A stretch of DNA of 64,000 nt, taken from assembly GCA_031277915.1 (NCBI GenBank), contig JAITLL010000047.1, positions 1 to 64,000 on the forward strand. Direction: 5' to 3'. Made by a program: the position numbers and the translations under genes. Positions 29,494 to 38,774 of this stretch are shown here, in pieces; position 1 is the first letter of the stretch, and every line of letters starts with the position of its first letter. Below the pieces are notes generated by a model that was not told the DNA's origin, made no database searches, and saw only the letters and a program-made list of their open reading frames with translations. The DNA is from Acinetobacter sp. GTDB lineage: Bacteria > Pseudomonadota > Gammaproteobacteria > Pseudomonadales > Moraxellaceae.

Positions 29494-29690
29494 AATAGTT
29501 GTTTTTTTAAATTTTATATAAAAATATGGTTTAAATTAATTTTAAATTAAGAAAGTAAAATATTTAATGTTTCAGTGTTTTATAATTATTTAAAATAAAT
29601 AAAAATATTTAAATTAAAAAAATTATTAATATTATTTTAAGCTAGATTAATTATTCTAATAACATCAAAGCTCACTTAAGTACACCTTTT

Positions 29691-29718
29691 AGCCACATTC
29701 TCCAGATGTGGCTCTTTT
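29691..29718 (+). terminator. Rho-independent terminator
   Basis: AGCCACAT (29691-29698) and ATGTGGCT (29706-29713) form an 8-bp stem with a TCTCCAG loop, then CTTTTTAT. It lies about 200 bases after the MocR stop, in an A+T-rich gap (29494-29780) that otherwise shows nothing. Confidence 0.7.
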
Positions 29719-29780
29719 TATGTAGGGTTAAAAAATGAGAAATATAATTAAATAGTTATTTTTAAATAACTATAAGATTT

Positions 29781-30440
29781 TTAATCTTCTTCCATGGCAT
29801 TACTATAAAATTTAACACCCAGTTTAATGCGATCTCGCCCATTATTCATACGCCAGCGATTAGTGTCGCGTAAAGAATATACACAACCACAATATTCCTG
29901 TTGGTAAAATTCTTCACGTTTACTAATTTCAATCATACGACTAGAACCGCCATTTTTCCGCCAGTTATAGTCCCAGTACTGGAGTTCAGGGTAGTGAGAA
30001 GCAGCACGAATCCCGCAGTCATTGATTTGTGCCATATTTTTCCATCTTGAAATACCTAAAGAACTGCTGATTAAACTAAATCCGTGTTCAGAGGCATATA
30101 AAGCGGTACGTTCAAAGCGCATATCAAAACACATGGTACAGCGAATACCACGTTCAGGTTCATCTTCCATTCCTTTCGCACGTGCAAACCAATTTTCCGT
30201 GTCATAATCTGCATCGATAAATGGAATATTATGCTTTTCTGCGAAGCGAATATTTTCTTCTTTACGAATAATATATTCTTTTACTGGATGAATATTGGGA
30301 TTATAAAAGAATATAGAAAAGTTTATACCAGACTCAATTAATGCCTCCATGACTTCTCCAGAGCAGGGAGCACAGCATGAGTGGAGTAATAACTTATTAT
30401 GTCCTGATGGGAGCTCGAGTTTTTGACGTTGAGTGGTCAT
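29781..30440 (-). CDS. queH: epoxyqueuosine reductase QueH
   Basis: QueH reduces epoxyqueuosine to queuosine in the tRNA wobble base, in place of the cobalamin enzyme QueG. The 219-residue protein carries all family cysteines: C22/C23 in HSCCAPC, C101 and C104 in RCTMCFDMR, and the C184-G-C186 pair, which together serve an Fe-S cluster, a nearby metal and a redox disulfide. [14 protein letters not shown] is also typical. The gene stands alone on the minus strand with no operon partner nearby. Confidence 0.93.
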   Translation of the reverse strand: MTTQRQKLELPSGHNKLLLHSCCAPCSGEVMEALIESGINFSIFFYNPNIHPVKEYIIRKEENIRFAEKHNIPFIDADYDTENWFARAKGMEDEPERGIRCTMCFDMRFERTALYASEHGFSLISSSLGISRWKNMAQINDCGIRAASHYPELQYWDYNWRKNGGSSRMIEISKREEFYQQEYCGCVYSLRDTNRWRMNNGRDRIKLGVKFYSNAMEED

Positions 30441-30852
30441 AATTAAAAATTAGGTTATATTTTTATATATTTTAAGTTTTTTAACTCTTTGGGGAGATGA
30501 ATTCTTTTCAATAAATGATGAAAATATTTAATTATTGTTTATAGGAATAATTTTATTTTTATATTTTTTATAATAATATATATATTGTTTTTATGTAATG
30601 TTATGGGGCTGGTCTTTAATTTTTAATGTTTAAATAAAGTACAACTAATTAAAAATGAGAATGGTTATATTTTATGTAACTATTTGTCTTTTATATATTT
30701 GTTTTTTATATTCTGACTGGCTTTTACTGTGATAGAGGTCTCAAATAAGTATTATTTTTAAATTTAATTATTTTTTAGATTTATGTTTTCATTAAATTTA
30801 TACTAAAACAGTTATGATATTTTTCTAATTTGAGTATGTGATATTTTAAGGT
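30441..30852. other. A+T-rich intergenic region, nothing identified
   Basis: About 410 bases of very A+T-rich sequence separate queH from the divergent small gene. Promoters for both should lie here. No ORF, clear hairpin or repeat was seen. Confidence 0.4.
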
Positions 30853-31140
30853 ATGGAAGATTGGCAATGTAAGTATTGTAATGGTTACATTATGGTTAAT
30901 CATTCAAGAATAAAAGTCGGGGAAAAAGTTTACTTTTTGGTATATAAATTTGATGCAAAAAATGAAAGAAAAAAATTATATAAAAAAGGAACAGTGATTG
31001 CTCGCTACGATAATATTTTACATATCGAATCAAGAAAAAAGACTTATAAAATTGAAGAGATTAAAGTCTATCCTTTAGGTGCACCTATGCCATTTGTTTA
31101 TAACATGTTCTGGATATGTGGCTGTGAAAGAAGACAATAG
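30853..31140 (+). CDS. small hypothetical protein with paired cysteine motifs
   Basis: The 95-residue product starts with CKYCNGYI and ends with WICGCERRQ, so a CxxC pair and a CxC pair lie at opposite ends and could form one zinc site. The middle is very Lys-rich and predicted to be mostly beta (KVGEKVYFLVYKF, KKGTVIARYDNILHIE), like an SH3 or KOW-type barrel. There is no signal peptide. TAAGG precedes the ATG. I do not recognise the family. It lies between queH and soxR with no obvious partner. Confidence 0.65.
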   Translation: MEDWQCKYCNGYIMVNHSRIKVGEKVYFLVYKFDAKNERKKLYKKGTVIARYDNILHIESRKKTYKIEEIKVYPLGAPMPFVYNMFWICGCERRQ

Positions 31141-31276
31141 TATTTTATAAGTCTCAATAAAGTCCTATTTTTAAAAAATGTGTGTTTTTTAAGCATTTTA
31201 AAGTTAATATTTTTATTACATTTCTCTTATTATAAATAATCTTAATAAATGAATAAGTAAAATTTATGATTCTCAT

Positions 31277-31305
31277 TTGACAAAATTTTAGTATCCTTTT
31301 ATAAA
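31277..31305 (+). promoter_or_regulatory. consensus sigma-70 promoter of soxR
   Basis: TTGACA (31277-31282) and TATAAA (31300-31305) are separated by exactly 17 bases, close to the ideal sigma-70 promoter. The start point should fall around 31312, inside the palindrome at 31305-31326. Confidence 0.8.
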
Positions 31306-31326
31306 ATCTCAACTAAAGTTGAGATT
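31305..31326. promoter_or_regulatory. SoxR-box-like palindrome overlapping the soxR start point
   Basis: AATCTCAACT and AGTTGAGATT form a 22-bp palindrome with only the central AA unpaired. It matches the soxS-type SoxR box core CTCAA...TTGAG. Here it lies at and after the -10 rather than between -35 and -10, which favours repression of soxR by its own product. Confidence 0.65.
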
Positions 31327-31333
31327 AGTAAAA

Positions 31334-31807
31334 ATGAGTGAAACGAATCAAAGCCGTTTGTTGACTGTTGGTGAAGTTGCAAAACGCAGTGGTGTTGCAG
31401 TTTCAACGCTTCATTTTTATGAATCAAAAGGCTTAATTAAAAGTATTAGAACCAATGGTAATCAACGCCGTTTTACTTTGGTGGTGCTACGTTACATTGC
31501 TATTATTAAAATTGCACAGAAGGTTGGCATTCCCTTAGATGAAATTAAACAAGCTTTAAGTAAATATCCGATGGGATCGAAATTAACTGCACAGCAATGG
31601 AATGAATTATCTAGTGATTGGCGGAACAATTTGAATGACCGTATTCAAAAGCTTACACGACTCAGAGATGAAATGGATTGGTGTATTGGCTGTGGATGCT
31701 TGTCATTAGAACAGTGTCCATTAAGAAATCCAGATGATGTATTAGGACAAGATGGCGTTGGAGCACGTATTTTAGAAAGACCCATAGATCAAGAATCTAT
31801 AACTTGA
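31334..31807 (+). CDS. soxR: redox-sensitive MerR-family regulator SoxR
   Basis: SoxR senses redox-cycling compounds through a [2Fe-2S] cluster. The 157-residue protein has the MerR HTH ([20 protein letters not shown]), a dimerisation helix (about 80-113), and the cluster cysteines C117, C120, C122 and C128 in [15 protein letters not shown] 31334 is preferred to TTG 31319, which lies inside the operator. No soxS neighbour exists, as usual outside enterics, so targets are probably efflux or redox genes elsewhere. Confidence 0.96.
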   Translation: MSETNQSRLLTVGEVAKRSGVAVSTLHFYESKGLIKSIRTNGNQRRFTLVVLRYIAIIKIAQKVGIPLDEIKQALSKYPMGSKLTAQQWNELSSDWRNNLNDRIQKLTRLRDEMDWCIGCGCLSLEQCPLRNPDDVLGQDGVGARILERPIDQESIT

Positions 31808-31947
31808 TCTTCTTTATATTAATTTACCGCTTGGAATAATGAATTGTTTTGTAAGTTGCTATCTATAAAGGTTTTTTATTGTAAATGAGTCATATAAAAC
31901 ATGAGTTTTTTTGATATCTTTAGCTTTTTTAGTAAGAAGTAAAATTT

Positions 31948-32382
31948 ATGAAAAAAATTATCTTTCTTGGTTTAGCACTTGTTTCGTTAACGGCTTGTTC
32001 AGCCATACAGCATAAAGATACAACTCCACCAAAAATTGGTTCACCAAATCCAGCAAGCCAATATTGTGTTGAGCAAGGTGGAAAGCTAGAAATTAGAAAT
32101 GAAGCAAATGGTCAGGTCGGATACTGCCATCTGCCAAATGGTCAAGTTGTAGAAGAGTGGAAATTATTCCGCGCTAGTCAAGCAAACTGTGTAGCAGAAG
32201 AAGCTCAAAAATTAGTGGGTCAACCTGCTTTAACGGATGATCAAATTAAACAAAAAACGAAGTCGGAAATTGTACGCAAAGTTGCTCCAGGCCAGCCGAT
32301 GACGATGGACTACCGTTCAAACCGAGTTACTGTCACTATTGATCCCGCTACTAAAAAAATTACCAATGCTAACTGCGGTTAA
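31948..32382 (+). CDS. lipoprotein with DUF333 and I78 inhibitor-like domains
   Basis: The 144-residue product has a lipobox (LTAC, Cys17) and is probably outer-membrane or periplasmic. Residues about 33-70 (PNPASQYCVEQGGKLEIRNE, GYCHLPNGQVVEEW) match the DUF333 (hemolysin-like) motif. The C-terminus (about 82-144; LVGQPALTDDQI, VAPGQPMTMDYRSNRVTV, ITNANCG) matches the peptidase-inhibitor I78 family. The pairing in one small lipoprotein suggests protection of the envelope against proteases, which is inferred. A terminator follows directly. Confidence 0.8.
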   Translation: MKKIIFLGLALVSLTACSAIQHKDTTPPKIGSPNPASQYCVEQGGKLEIRNEANGQVGYCHLPNGQVVEEWKLFRASQANCVAEEAQKLVGQPALTDDQIKQKTKSEIVRKVAPGQPMTMDYRSNRVTVTIDPATKKITNANCG

Positions 32383-32404
32383 TTTTTTAATTAAAAATTG
32401 AATC

Positions 32405-32437
32405 AGAAAGCCTGTCAAATGATGGGCTTTCTTTTTA
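32405..32437 (+). terminator. Rho-independent terminator of the lipoprotein gene
   Basis: AGAAAGCC (32405-32412) pairs with GGCTTTCT (32425-32432), followed by TTTTAGG. It ends the transcript from 31948. Confidence 0.75.
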
Positions 32438-32521
32438 GGTATGCTAAATAAATTATTAAGTTTAATCACATAATTTTTAATAATGCACAAAAAATTGTTA
32501 AACCTTATTCAAAAGAAAAAT

Positions 32522-32663
32522 AAAAAAAAGCCCCTAGCGGACTAGAGGCAGAAAAAACATCAGATGCAGGTAACAGGTGAATTTGCATCTGAGTTAAGTA
32601 GGTTGTATCAAACCATGTAGAGCACTTTACCAGTAAAAATGAGTAAAAATAGGGATGTGCGAC
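32522..32663 (-). ncRNA. candidate minus-strand small RNA
   Basis: Read on the minus strand, this 140-base stretch has a possible promoter (TTGAAT at 32698-32693, 17-base spacer, TATTAG at 32675-32670). It then has a 9-bp hairpin (TCAGATGCA / TGCATCTGA, 32592-32560) and an 8-bp terminator stem (32549-32530) followed by eight U residues. The terminator stem is complete only on the minus strand, where a G-U pair replaces a C-A mismatch. No ORF is present. The 557-base gap 32383-32939 is otherwise empty apart from the lipoprotein terminator and the sdaA promoter. Confidence 0.5.
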
Positions 32664-32848
32664 TAATGGCTAATAGGTTGTGTTTGTTATTTATTCAAAT
32701 TGTCGTATTCATCTAGCTTAGGAATAGTTTTATAACTGCTAGATAGGGCTATAAAAAACTACAGGGCTTATGATTATAGAACAAACTAATTTAGAGTGAT
32801 TGTTCAACCGTTGTCTTTTTGTGCGACTCTCCAAGCGTTATTCGTGAT

Positions 32849-32878
32849 TTGTACCCGGCTTAATGATAATTTTATAGT
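32849..32878 (+). promoter_or_regulatory. probable sigma-70 promoter of sdaA
   Basis: TTGTAC (32849) and TATAGT (32873) are 18 bases apart, about 60 bases before the sdaA start codon. The spacing and the -10 are good; the -35 is moderate. Confidence 0.45.
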
Positions 32879-32939
32879 TATCCGAAAGGACACAATAACG
32901 ACGAACATACGAATAATAATGAATCTAAGGTAGGACCAC

Positions 32940-34319
32940 GTGTTTATTAGTGTATTTGATCTTTTTAAAATTGGTATTGGCCCATCTAGCTCCCATACAG
33001 TCGGACCCATGCGAGCGGCATACGGTTTTGTGGATGATTTATTGAAGCAAAACGATTTACAAGCAACTGTTAGAGTTCAGGTTAAGTTATATGGTTCGCT
33101 CGCAGCAACTGGTGTTGGGCATGCGACCGATAAGGCGGTTTTGTTAGGCTTAATGGGCTTTGATCCTGAACATATTGACACTCAAGTAACTTCAAGTTTG
33201 ATTGACGATGTTATTGAAAATAAAGTAATCCAGCTTAATCAGCAAAAGACTATTTCTTTTGACTATAAGCGTGATGTGCTTTTTTTAGATGAATCTTTGC
33301 CTTATCACCCCAATGCAATGGAGCTGATTGCGTACAGTGAGGCTGAAGAAATTTTATATGAAGAAACCTATTACTCAATTGGTGGTGGTTTTATTGTTAG
33401 TCAAAGACAATTAACACAAACCCAATCTGAAACCAGTGATATCAAAGTTCCATATCCATTTCATAGTGCGGCTGAACTTTTACGCTTATGTAAAACTCAT
33501 CATTTAACAATAAGTGAGTTAATGCTTGAAAATGAAAAAAGCTGGCGTAGCGAAAATGATATTCGCACCCAAATTATGGATATCTGGAAAGTGATGCAGC
33601 AGTGTATTCACAATGGATTAATTAATGAAGGAATATTACCGGGTGGATTAAACGTAAAACGTCGAGCCAAAAAAATTCACGATAAGTTATTAAATAAGAA
33701 AAATTCAAACCTGATTGTGACAACTTTTCACGCCATGGAATGGGTCAATTTATTTGCCTTAGCAGTAAATGAAGAAAATGCTGCTGGTGGTCGAGTAGTG
33801 ACGGCTCCTACAAATGGCGCAGCAGGGATTATTCCAGCAGTTTTATATTACTACGTGACTTTTTCTAAAGATTTTTCTGAAGACAAAGTAGTTCGCTTTT
33901 TTCTAAGTGCGGCAGCAGTCGGCATTTTATGTAAGCTCAATGCATCTATTTCTGGTGCAGAAGTGGGATGTCAAGGTGAAGTTGGCTCAGCATGTTCGAT
34001 GGCTTCGGCTGGTTTAGCCGAGATTTTAGGTGCATCACCTGAACAAGTGGAACATGCGGCCGAAATTGGTCTTGAACATAATTTGGGTTTAACGTGTGAC
34101 CCGATTGGTGGCTTGGTTCAGGTGCCTTGCATTGAGCGAAATGCAATTGCAGCTGTAAAAGCCATTAATGCAGCACAAATGGCACTTCATGATGAGGGTG
34201 AGCATTTTGTGACGCTCGATAAAGTTATTCAGACCATGAAGGAAACAGGTAAAGATATGTCTGAGAAATATAAAGAAACTTCAAAAGGTGGCCTCGCTGT
34301 TAATGCAATTGAGTGCTAA
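32940..34319 (+). CDS. sdaA: L-serine ammonia-lyase (serine deaminase), single-chain
   Basis: This iron-sulfur enzyme converts L-serine to pyruvate and ammonia. The 459-residue single chain begins with the beta-domain motif [19 protein letters not shown] and carries the alpha-domain catalytic region [20 protein letters not shown], with the cluster cysteines in [23 protein letters not shown] and VPCIERNAI. Translation starts at GTG 32940 behind AAGGTAGG. It lies tail-to-tail with paaZ and is not part of the paa pathway. Confidence 0.96.
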   Translation: MFISVFDLFKIGIGPSSSHTVGPMRAAYGFVDDLLKQNDLQATVRVQVKLYGSLAATGVGHATDKAVLLGLMGFDPEHIDTQVTSSLIDDVIENKVIQLNQQKTISFDYKRDVLFLDESLPYHPNAMELIAYSEAEEILYEETYYSIGGGFIVSQRQLTQTQSETSDIKVPYPFHSAAELLRLCKTHHLTISELMLENEKSWRSENDIRTQIMDIWKVMQQCIHNGLINEGILPGGLNVKRRAKKIHDKLLNKKNSNLIVTTFHAMEWVNLFALAVNEENAAGGRVVTAPTNGAAGIIPAVLYYYVTFSKDFSEDKVVRFFLSAAAVGILCKLNASISGAEVGCQGEVGSACSMASAGLAEILGASPEQVEHAAEIGLEHNLGLTCDPIGGLVQVPCIERNAIAAVKAINAAQMALHDEGEHFVTLDKVIQTMKETGKDMSEKYKETSKGGLAVNAIEC

Positions 34320-34325
34320 ATGATA

Positions 34326-34349
34326 AGATGGGGACGAGGTGCCCCATCT
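34326..34349. terminator. hairpin between convergent sdaA and paaZ
   Basis: AGATGGGG (34326-34333) and CCCCATCT (34342-34349) form a perfect 8-bp G+C-rich stem. Moderate T-rich tails lie on both sides, so it probably serves both genes. Confidence 0.65.
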
Positions 34350-34360
34350 CATTTTAAACA

Positions 34361-36463
34361 TTAAGCCTCACGAGCAACCAAGGTTAAAATGTCGTAAGTT
34401 GCGACAAGTTCACCACGTTGGTTTTTGACTTTAATATCCCACACCACAACCCCATGTGCAGGTTGAGATGAGTCTTTTTGTGGTTTAGGTGTTTTTTGTT
34501 TACAGGTAAGTTCAACCTGAATTGAGTCACCAATTTTAACTGGTTCAACAAAGCGTAAGTTGTCCATACCGTAGTTGGCAATAACAGGACCTTGAGCTGC
34601 ATCTACAAATAGACCAGCTGCGGCAGATACAATGAAATAGCCATGTGCAACACGTTCACCAAAGAAAGACTCGGCAGCTGCAATTTTGTCGGTATGTGCG
34701 TAGAAGTAGTCACCACTTAAACCTGCAAAGTTAACAATATCTGCTTCGCTTACGGTGCGACGCGCCGTTAATAAACGTTCACCAATCACTAATTCATCAA
34801 AAGACTTTTTAAATGGATGTACGCGGTCTTCATTGACTTTCGAGCCAGCAGTCCACGAGTGGGTAATTTGCGTCAGACTATTTGGAGAACCTTGAATTGC
34901 GGTGCGCTGCATGTAGTGTTTAACGGCGCGAATACCACCTAACTCTTCACCGCCACCTGCACGTCCAGGGCCGCCGTGTACAAGATGAGGCAGTGGTGAA
35001 CCATGTCCTGTACTTTCTTTTGCCGACTCTGCATCGAGTACATGTACACGGCCATGCCAAGGTGCAATTTTTTGAATAATCTGTTCAATATTCTCATCGT
35101 TATTTTTAACGACTGAAGCCACTAAGCTACCTTCGCCACGTGAAACAAGGTCAACAAGTTCTTCAATGTTGCTATATGGCATGAGGGTACATACAGGACC
35201 AAATGCTTCTGTGGTATGCACATGTGTTGCTTGTAAAGGCTGTTCGCAGAGCAATAAAGTTGGAGCGAAGAAAGCACCTTTTTCAGCATGATCTGCATTA
35301 AATGTAAAGGACTCGCTGCCACCAAAAACAATTTTTGCATCTTTGCTGAGTTCAGCAACTTTTTCTGCAACGTCATGTTTTTGTTTAATGCTCGCTAAAG
35401 CGCCCATAGTGGTTTCTTCTTTTTGCGGGTCACCCACCACAACTTTAGCAAGTTTGGCAGTTAGCTTCTCTTGCACTGTCGCTAACAAATTTTCAGGAAC
35501 GAAAGCACGACGAATCGCAGTACATTTTTGGCCTGCTTTTGTGGTCATTTCACGGAAGACTTCACGCACAAATAAGTCGACAGTTTCTTCATTTGCCTCA
35601 GGGCTTAAAATTGCACTGTTTACCGAGTCGGCTTCCATGCTAAATGGAATCGAATATTTATTGAGGTGAGGGTGATTACGTAGTTTTTGGCCTGTGTAAG
35701 CAGAACCTGTAAACGTAACGCAGTCTTGTGGGCCTAAGTGGTCGAACAAGTCATACGTTTGGCCACAAATGAGTTGTAGCGAACCTTTTGGTAATACATG
35801 TGCTTCTTCAATGGCTTTTACAACAGCTTGAGTTAATTGAGAGCCATCGGTTGCAGGTTTCACAATACATGGCACACCTGCAAGTAGCGTTGGTGCAATC
35901 TTTTCAAGCATTCCCCAAATTGGGAAGTTAAAAGCATTAATGTGAACTGCAACACCTGCTTTAGGACTTAAAATGTGTTTAGCACCAAAAGTTCCATTTT
36001 TAGATAATTGAATCCAGCTATCTTCAGTAATAATTTTTTCATCATTGAGTTCACGACGAACCAGACTCGAATAAGCAAATAATGTCTGGATACCGCCTTC
36101 AATATCAATCCATGCATCTTTACGAGTTGCACCTGTCGCATAGGCAAGTTTGTAGAAGTCTTCCTTGCGTTCAAGTAAATATTGGGCAATTTGTTTTAAT
36201 GCATTTGCACGTTGGTGAAATGTCCAGTTAGCCAGTTCTGAACCATTTTGTTTGGCATATTGAACAACACGTTTCATATCAATGCCATGACTACTTACGG
36301 CATAAATCGATTCACCTGTAATGGCATGGTAAACAGGACGTAGTTCTTCGTCAGACGAATGCCATGTTCCATAGACATAAGAAGCAAGATGAGACAGTTG
36401 ATGCTCAGGCTGCTGAAAATCTGTGTCAGTTGAGGTTCCTTCTAGGTGTGCTTGTTCAAGCAT
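34361..36463 (-). CDS. paaZ: oxepin-CoA hydrolase / 3-oxo-5,6-dehydrosuberyl-CoA semialdehyde dehydrogenase PaaZ
   Basis: PaaZ opens the oxepin-CoA ring and oxidises the resulting aldehyde. The 700-residue protein has an N-terminal aldehyde dehydrogenase domain (about 1-530; FNFPIWGMLEKIAPTLLAGV, TFTGSAYTGQKL, catalytic Cys in AGQKCTAIRRAF). The C-terminal MaoC-type hydratase (about 560-690) contains the DYFYAHTD and FGERVAHGYF segments. ATG 36463 has AGGAG 8 bases upstream; the TTG two codons earlier is less likely. It is divergent from paaA, with a 265-base shared control region. Confidence 0.96.
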   Translation of the reverse strand: MLEQAHLEGTSTDTDFQQPEHQLSHLASYVYGTWHSSDEELRPVYHAITGESIYAVSSHGIDMKRVVQYAKQNGSELANWTFHQRANALKQIAQYLLERKEDFYKLAYATGATRKDAWIDIEGGIQTLFAYSSLVRRELNDEKIITEDSWIQLSKNGTFGAKHILSPKAGVAVHINAFNFPIWGMLEKIAPTLLAGVPCIVKPATDGSQLTQAVVKAIEEAHVLPKGSLQLICGQTYDLFDHLGPQDCVTFTGSAYTGQKLRNHPHLNKYSIPFSMEADSVNSAILSPEANEETVDLFVREVFREMTTKAGQKCTAIRRAFVPENLLATVQEKLTAKLAKVVVGDPQKEETTMGALASIKQKHDVAEKVAELSKDAKIVFGGSESFTFNADHAEKGAFFAPTLLLCEQPLQATHVHTTEAFGPVCTLMPYSNIEELVDLVSRGEGSLVASVVKNNDENIEQIIQKIAPWHGRVHVLDAESAKESTGHGSPLPHLVHGGPGRAGGGEELGGIRAVKHYMQRTAIQGSPNSLTQITHSWTAGSKVNEDRVHPFKKSFDELVIGERLLTARRTVSEADIVNFAGLSGDYFYAHTDKIAAAESFFGERVAHGYFIVSAAAGLFVDAAQGPVIANYGMDNLRFVEPVKIGDSIQVELTCKQKTPKPQKDSSQPAHGVVVWDIKVKNQRGELVATYDILTLVAREA

Positions 36464-36728
36464 GACCAAACTCCTTTTTTATGTGATACATCAATTATAA
36501 AAATTGCAAAAATATGATTCATAATTTCAGATTAATTTGTCTAAAAGTCAACTTTATTTTGATTTGTAAAAGTAAAAATGTTTTTTGTTTTTAATTAAAT
36601 TTAATTTATTTCAACTATTTATTGTGTTTTTGTGGGTCTAATTTAATTTGATACTAAAAAAGTGGTTGACTTTGTTTTTGGTGTATCGAAAAATAGATTT
36701 AAGGGTGATACCTACAGGGAATGAAAGA
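36464..36728. promoter_or_regulatory. divergent paaZ/paaA control region
   Basis: This A+T-rich gap must hold promoters for both transcripts. TTGACT at 36665 is a possible -35 for paaA, but no convincing -10 follows at the right distance. A TGATTC at 36515-36520 equals the known PaaX half-site of E. coli, but its inverted partner GAATCA is not present at the usual spacing. Confidence 0.35.
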
Positions 36729-37667
36729 ATGGAAAACAACTACCAGAAATTTGAACAAAATATTGCCAATGAAATTACGATCGAGGCTAAGGATCAAATG
36801 CCCGATGCCTACCGCAAAACATTGATTCGTCAAATCGGGCAACATGGCCATTCTGAAATTGTAGGTATGTTGCCTGAAGGGAACTGGATTACTCGTGCAC
36901 CAACATTAAAACGTAAAGCGGTTTTGCTCGCGAAAGTACAAGATGAAGCAGGTCATGGTTTGTATTTGTACAGCGCGGCAGAAACCTTAGGTGCTGACCG
37001 TGATGACATGATGGAAAAGTTGATTGATGGAAAAATGAAATACTCATCAATTTTTAACTATCCAACTTTGACTTGGGCAGATGTCGCTGCAATTGGTTGG
37101 CTTGTCGATGGGGCAGCTATTGTGAACCAAGTTGCGCTTTGCCGTACCTCATATGGGCCATATGCACGTGCGATGGTACGTATTTGTAAAGAAGAAAGTT
37201 TCCATCAACGCCAAGGTTTTGAAGCCATGATGGCTTTGGCAGGTGGTACACCAGAGCAAAAACAGATGGCACAAGATGCAGTAAATCGCTATTGGTGGCC
37301 AGCACTGATGATGTTTGGTCCAAGTGATGAGCATTCTCCAAATAGCGCACAAAGTATGGCGTGGAAAATCAAACGTTTTAGTAACGATGAGTTACGTCAA
37401 AAGTTTGTTGATAACACTGTGCCGCAAATTTTACAGCTTGGTCTTGAAGTACCAGACCCAGATTTAAAACTGAATGAAGAAACAGGTCACTATGAGTTTG
37501 GCGAGATCGACTGGCACGAATTTAATGAAGTGATTGCCGGACGTGGACCTTGTAATCACGAGCGAATAGAAGCACGCCGTAAAGCATGGGAAAACGGCAA
37601 ATGGGTTCGTGATGCAGCAGTGGTCTACGCGAAAAAACAGCAGCTTGAAGCGAACAAAGTGGCTTAA
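36729..37667 (+). CDS. paaA: phenylacetyl-CoA 1,2-epoxidase catalytic subunit PaaA
   Basis: PaaA is the di-iron subunit of the PaaABCE mono-oxygenase, which turns phenylacetyl-CoA into its 1,2-epoxide. The 312-residue product shows the ferritin-like iron ligands in [17 protein letters not shown] (ExxH) and [18 protein letters not shown] (ExxH). The first in-frame start of the open frame is 27 codons upstream, but ATG 36729 with AGGGA and the start [10 protein letters not shown] fits the family better. It is the first gene of the paa operon. Confidence 0.97.
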   Translation: MENNYQKFEQNIANEITIEAKDQMPDAYRKTLIRQIGQHGHSEIVGMLPEGNWITRAPTLKRKAVLLAKVQDEAGHGLYLYSAAETLGADRDDMMEKLIDGKMKYSSIFNYPTLTWADVAAIGWLVDGAAIVNQVALCRTSYGPYARAMVRICKEESFHQRQGFEAMMALAGGTPEQKQMAQDAVNRYWWPALMMFGPSDEHSPNSAQSMAWKIKRFSNDELRQKFVDNTVPQILQLGLEVPDPDLKLNEETGHYEFGEIDWHEFNEVIAGRGPCNHERIEARRKAWENGKWVRDAAVVYAKKQQLEANKVA

Positions 37668-37699
37668 CAAGATTTATGGAAAAATTTGAGGAAATCAAA

Positions 37700-37990
37700 A
37701 TGGAAGATAAAAACAACTGGTCGCTCTACGAAGTATTTGTACGTAGTAAACAAGGCTTAAGCCACCGTCATGTAGGCAGCTTAAGAGCACCCGATGATGA
37801 AATCGCATTACAACATGCTCGTGATGTTTATACACGCCGTAATGAAGGGATTAGCATTTGGGTCATTCGTTCGGAAATGATTAGATCTTCACAACCAGAT
37901 GAAAAAGCAGAATTTTTCGATCCGTCATTAGATAAAGTGTACCGCCACCCAACTTTCTACCATATCCCAGATGGCATTGAGCATATGTAA
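37700..37990 (+). CDS. paaB: phenylacetyl-CoA epoxidase subunit PaaB
   Basis: PaaB is a small bridging subunit of the epoxidase. The 96-residue product (from ATG 37700, with AGGAAA at good spacing; ATG 37676 lacks one) has WSLYEVFVRSKQGLSHRHVG, RDVYTRRNEGISIWV and the C-terminal YRHPTFYHIPDGIEHM, nearly the same as the enteric protein. It sits between paaA and paaC in the operon. Confidence 0.96.
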   Translation: MEDKNNWSLYEVFVRSKQGLSHRHVGSLRAPDDEIALQHARDVYTRRNEGISIWVIRSEMIRSSQPDEKAEFFDPSLDKVYRHPTFYHIPDGIEHM

Positions 37991-38002
37991 GGAAGAATGG
38001 AA

Positions 38003-38758
38003 ATGAATAATACAGTTTTATCTAAATTCTTATTACATATTGGCGATAGTCAACTGGTTTTATCGCAGCGTTTGGCCGAATGGTGTGGGCACGCGCCTGA
38101 GCTTGAAATTGATATTGCTTTAGCAAATATCGGTTTGGACTTGTTAGGTCAGGCGAGAAACTTTCTGACTTTAGCTGGGCAATATGACGAAGCTAAACGT
38201 GATGAAGATCAGCTTGCGTATTTCCGTACAGAACGTGAATTTCTAAACCTACTGTTGTGCGAACAACCCAATGGGGATTTTGCACAAACGATTGTACGCC
38301 AGTGGTTGATGGATCATTACCATCTTCATTTATTGACTGGTTTAACGCAGAGCTCGCTTCCAGAAGTAAGTGCGCTTGCTGTCAAATCTTTAAAAGAAGT
38401 GAAATATCACATCCGTTTTTCGACAAGCTGGATGGAGCGTTTAAGTTTAAGCACAGATGAAGCACATCAACGTGTGCAAGACGGTTTAAATAATTTATGG
38501 CGTTTTACCGCTGAATTATTTGAACTTAATGCAGACGAACAAGCATTAGTTGCACAAGGCGTGATTCCAGATTTTTCAAATGAAAAAGAACAATGGAACC
38601 AAACCATTGCAGATGAGCTTAAGCGTTTTGAATTAAATGTTGCTGTGAACGGTGCTTATCGCCGTGGTGCAAAACAAGGATTGCATACCGAGCATTTAGG
38701 TTATTTGTTGGCTGAAATGCAAAGTATTCAAAGAACTTATCCGGGCATGACCTGGTAA
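38003..38758 (+). CDS. paaC: phenylacetyl-CoA epoxidase structural subunit PaaC
   Basis: PaaC is the structural partner of PaaA and has a ferritin-like fold without the iron site. The 251-residue product shows LVLSQRLAEWCGHAPELEID, ALANIGLDLLGQARNFL and the end KQGLHTEHLGYLLAEMQ. AGGA at 37990 sits 9 bases before ATG 38003, against only 3 before ATG 37997, so the later start is preferred. It lies 12 bases after paaB. Confidence 0.96.
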   Translation: MNNTVLSKFLLHIGDSQLVLSQRLAEWCGHAPELEIDIALANIGLDLLGQARNFLTLAGQYDEAKRDEDQLAYFRTEREFLNLLLCEQPNGDFAQTIVRQWLMDHYHLHLLTGLTQSSLPEVSALAVKSLKEVKYHIRFSTSWMERLSLSTDEAHQRVQDGLNNLWRFTAELFELNADEQALVAQGVIPDFSNEKEQWNQTIADELKRFELNVAVNGAYRRGAKQGLHTEHLGYLLAEMQSIQRTYPGMTW

Positions 38759-38774
38759 GACAAGGAGGTGAGCC

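Noticed and set aside
31255-31276. possible Fur box upstream of soxR (ATGATTCTCATT)
   Set aside because: It matches only part of the Fur consensus, and similar A+T-rich strings occur by chance in these gaps.
32820-32939. possible riboswitch in the sdaA leader (CCGAAAGGAC)
   Set aside because: The leader after the predicted start is about 55 bases, too short for a glycine or other amino-acid riboswitch, and no paired core was found.
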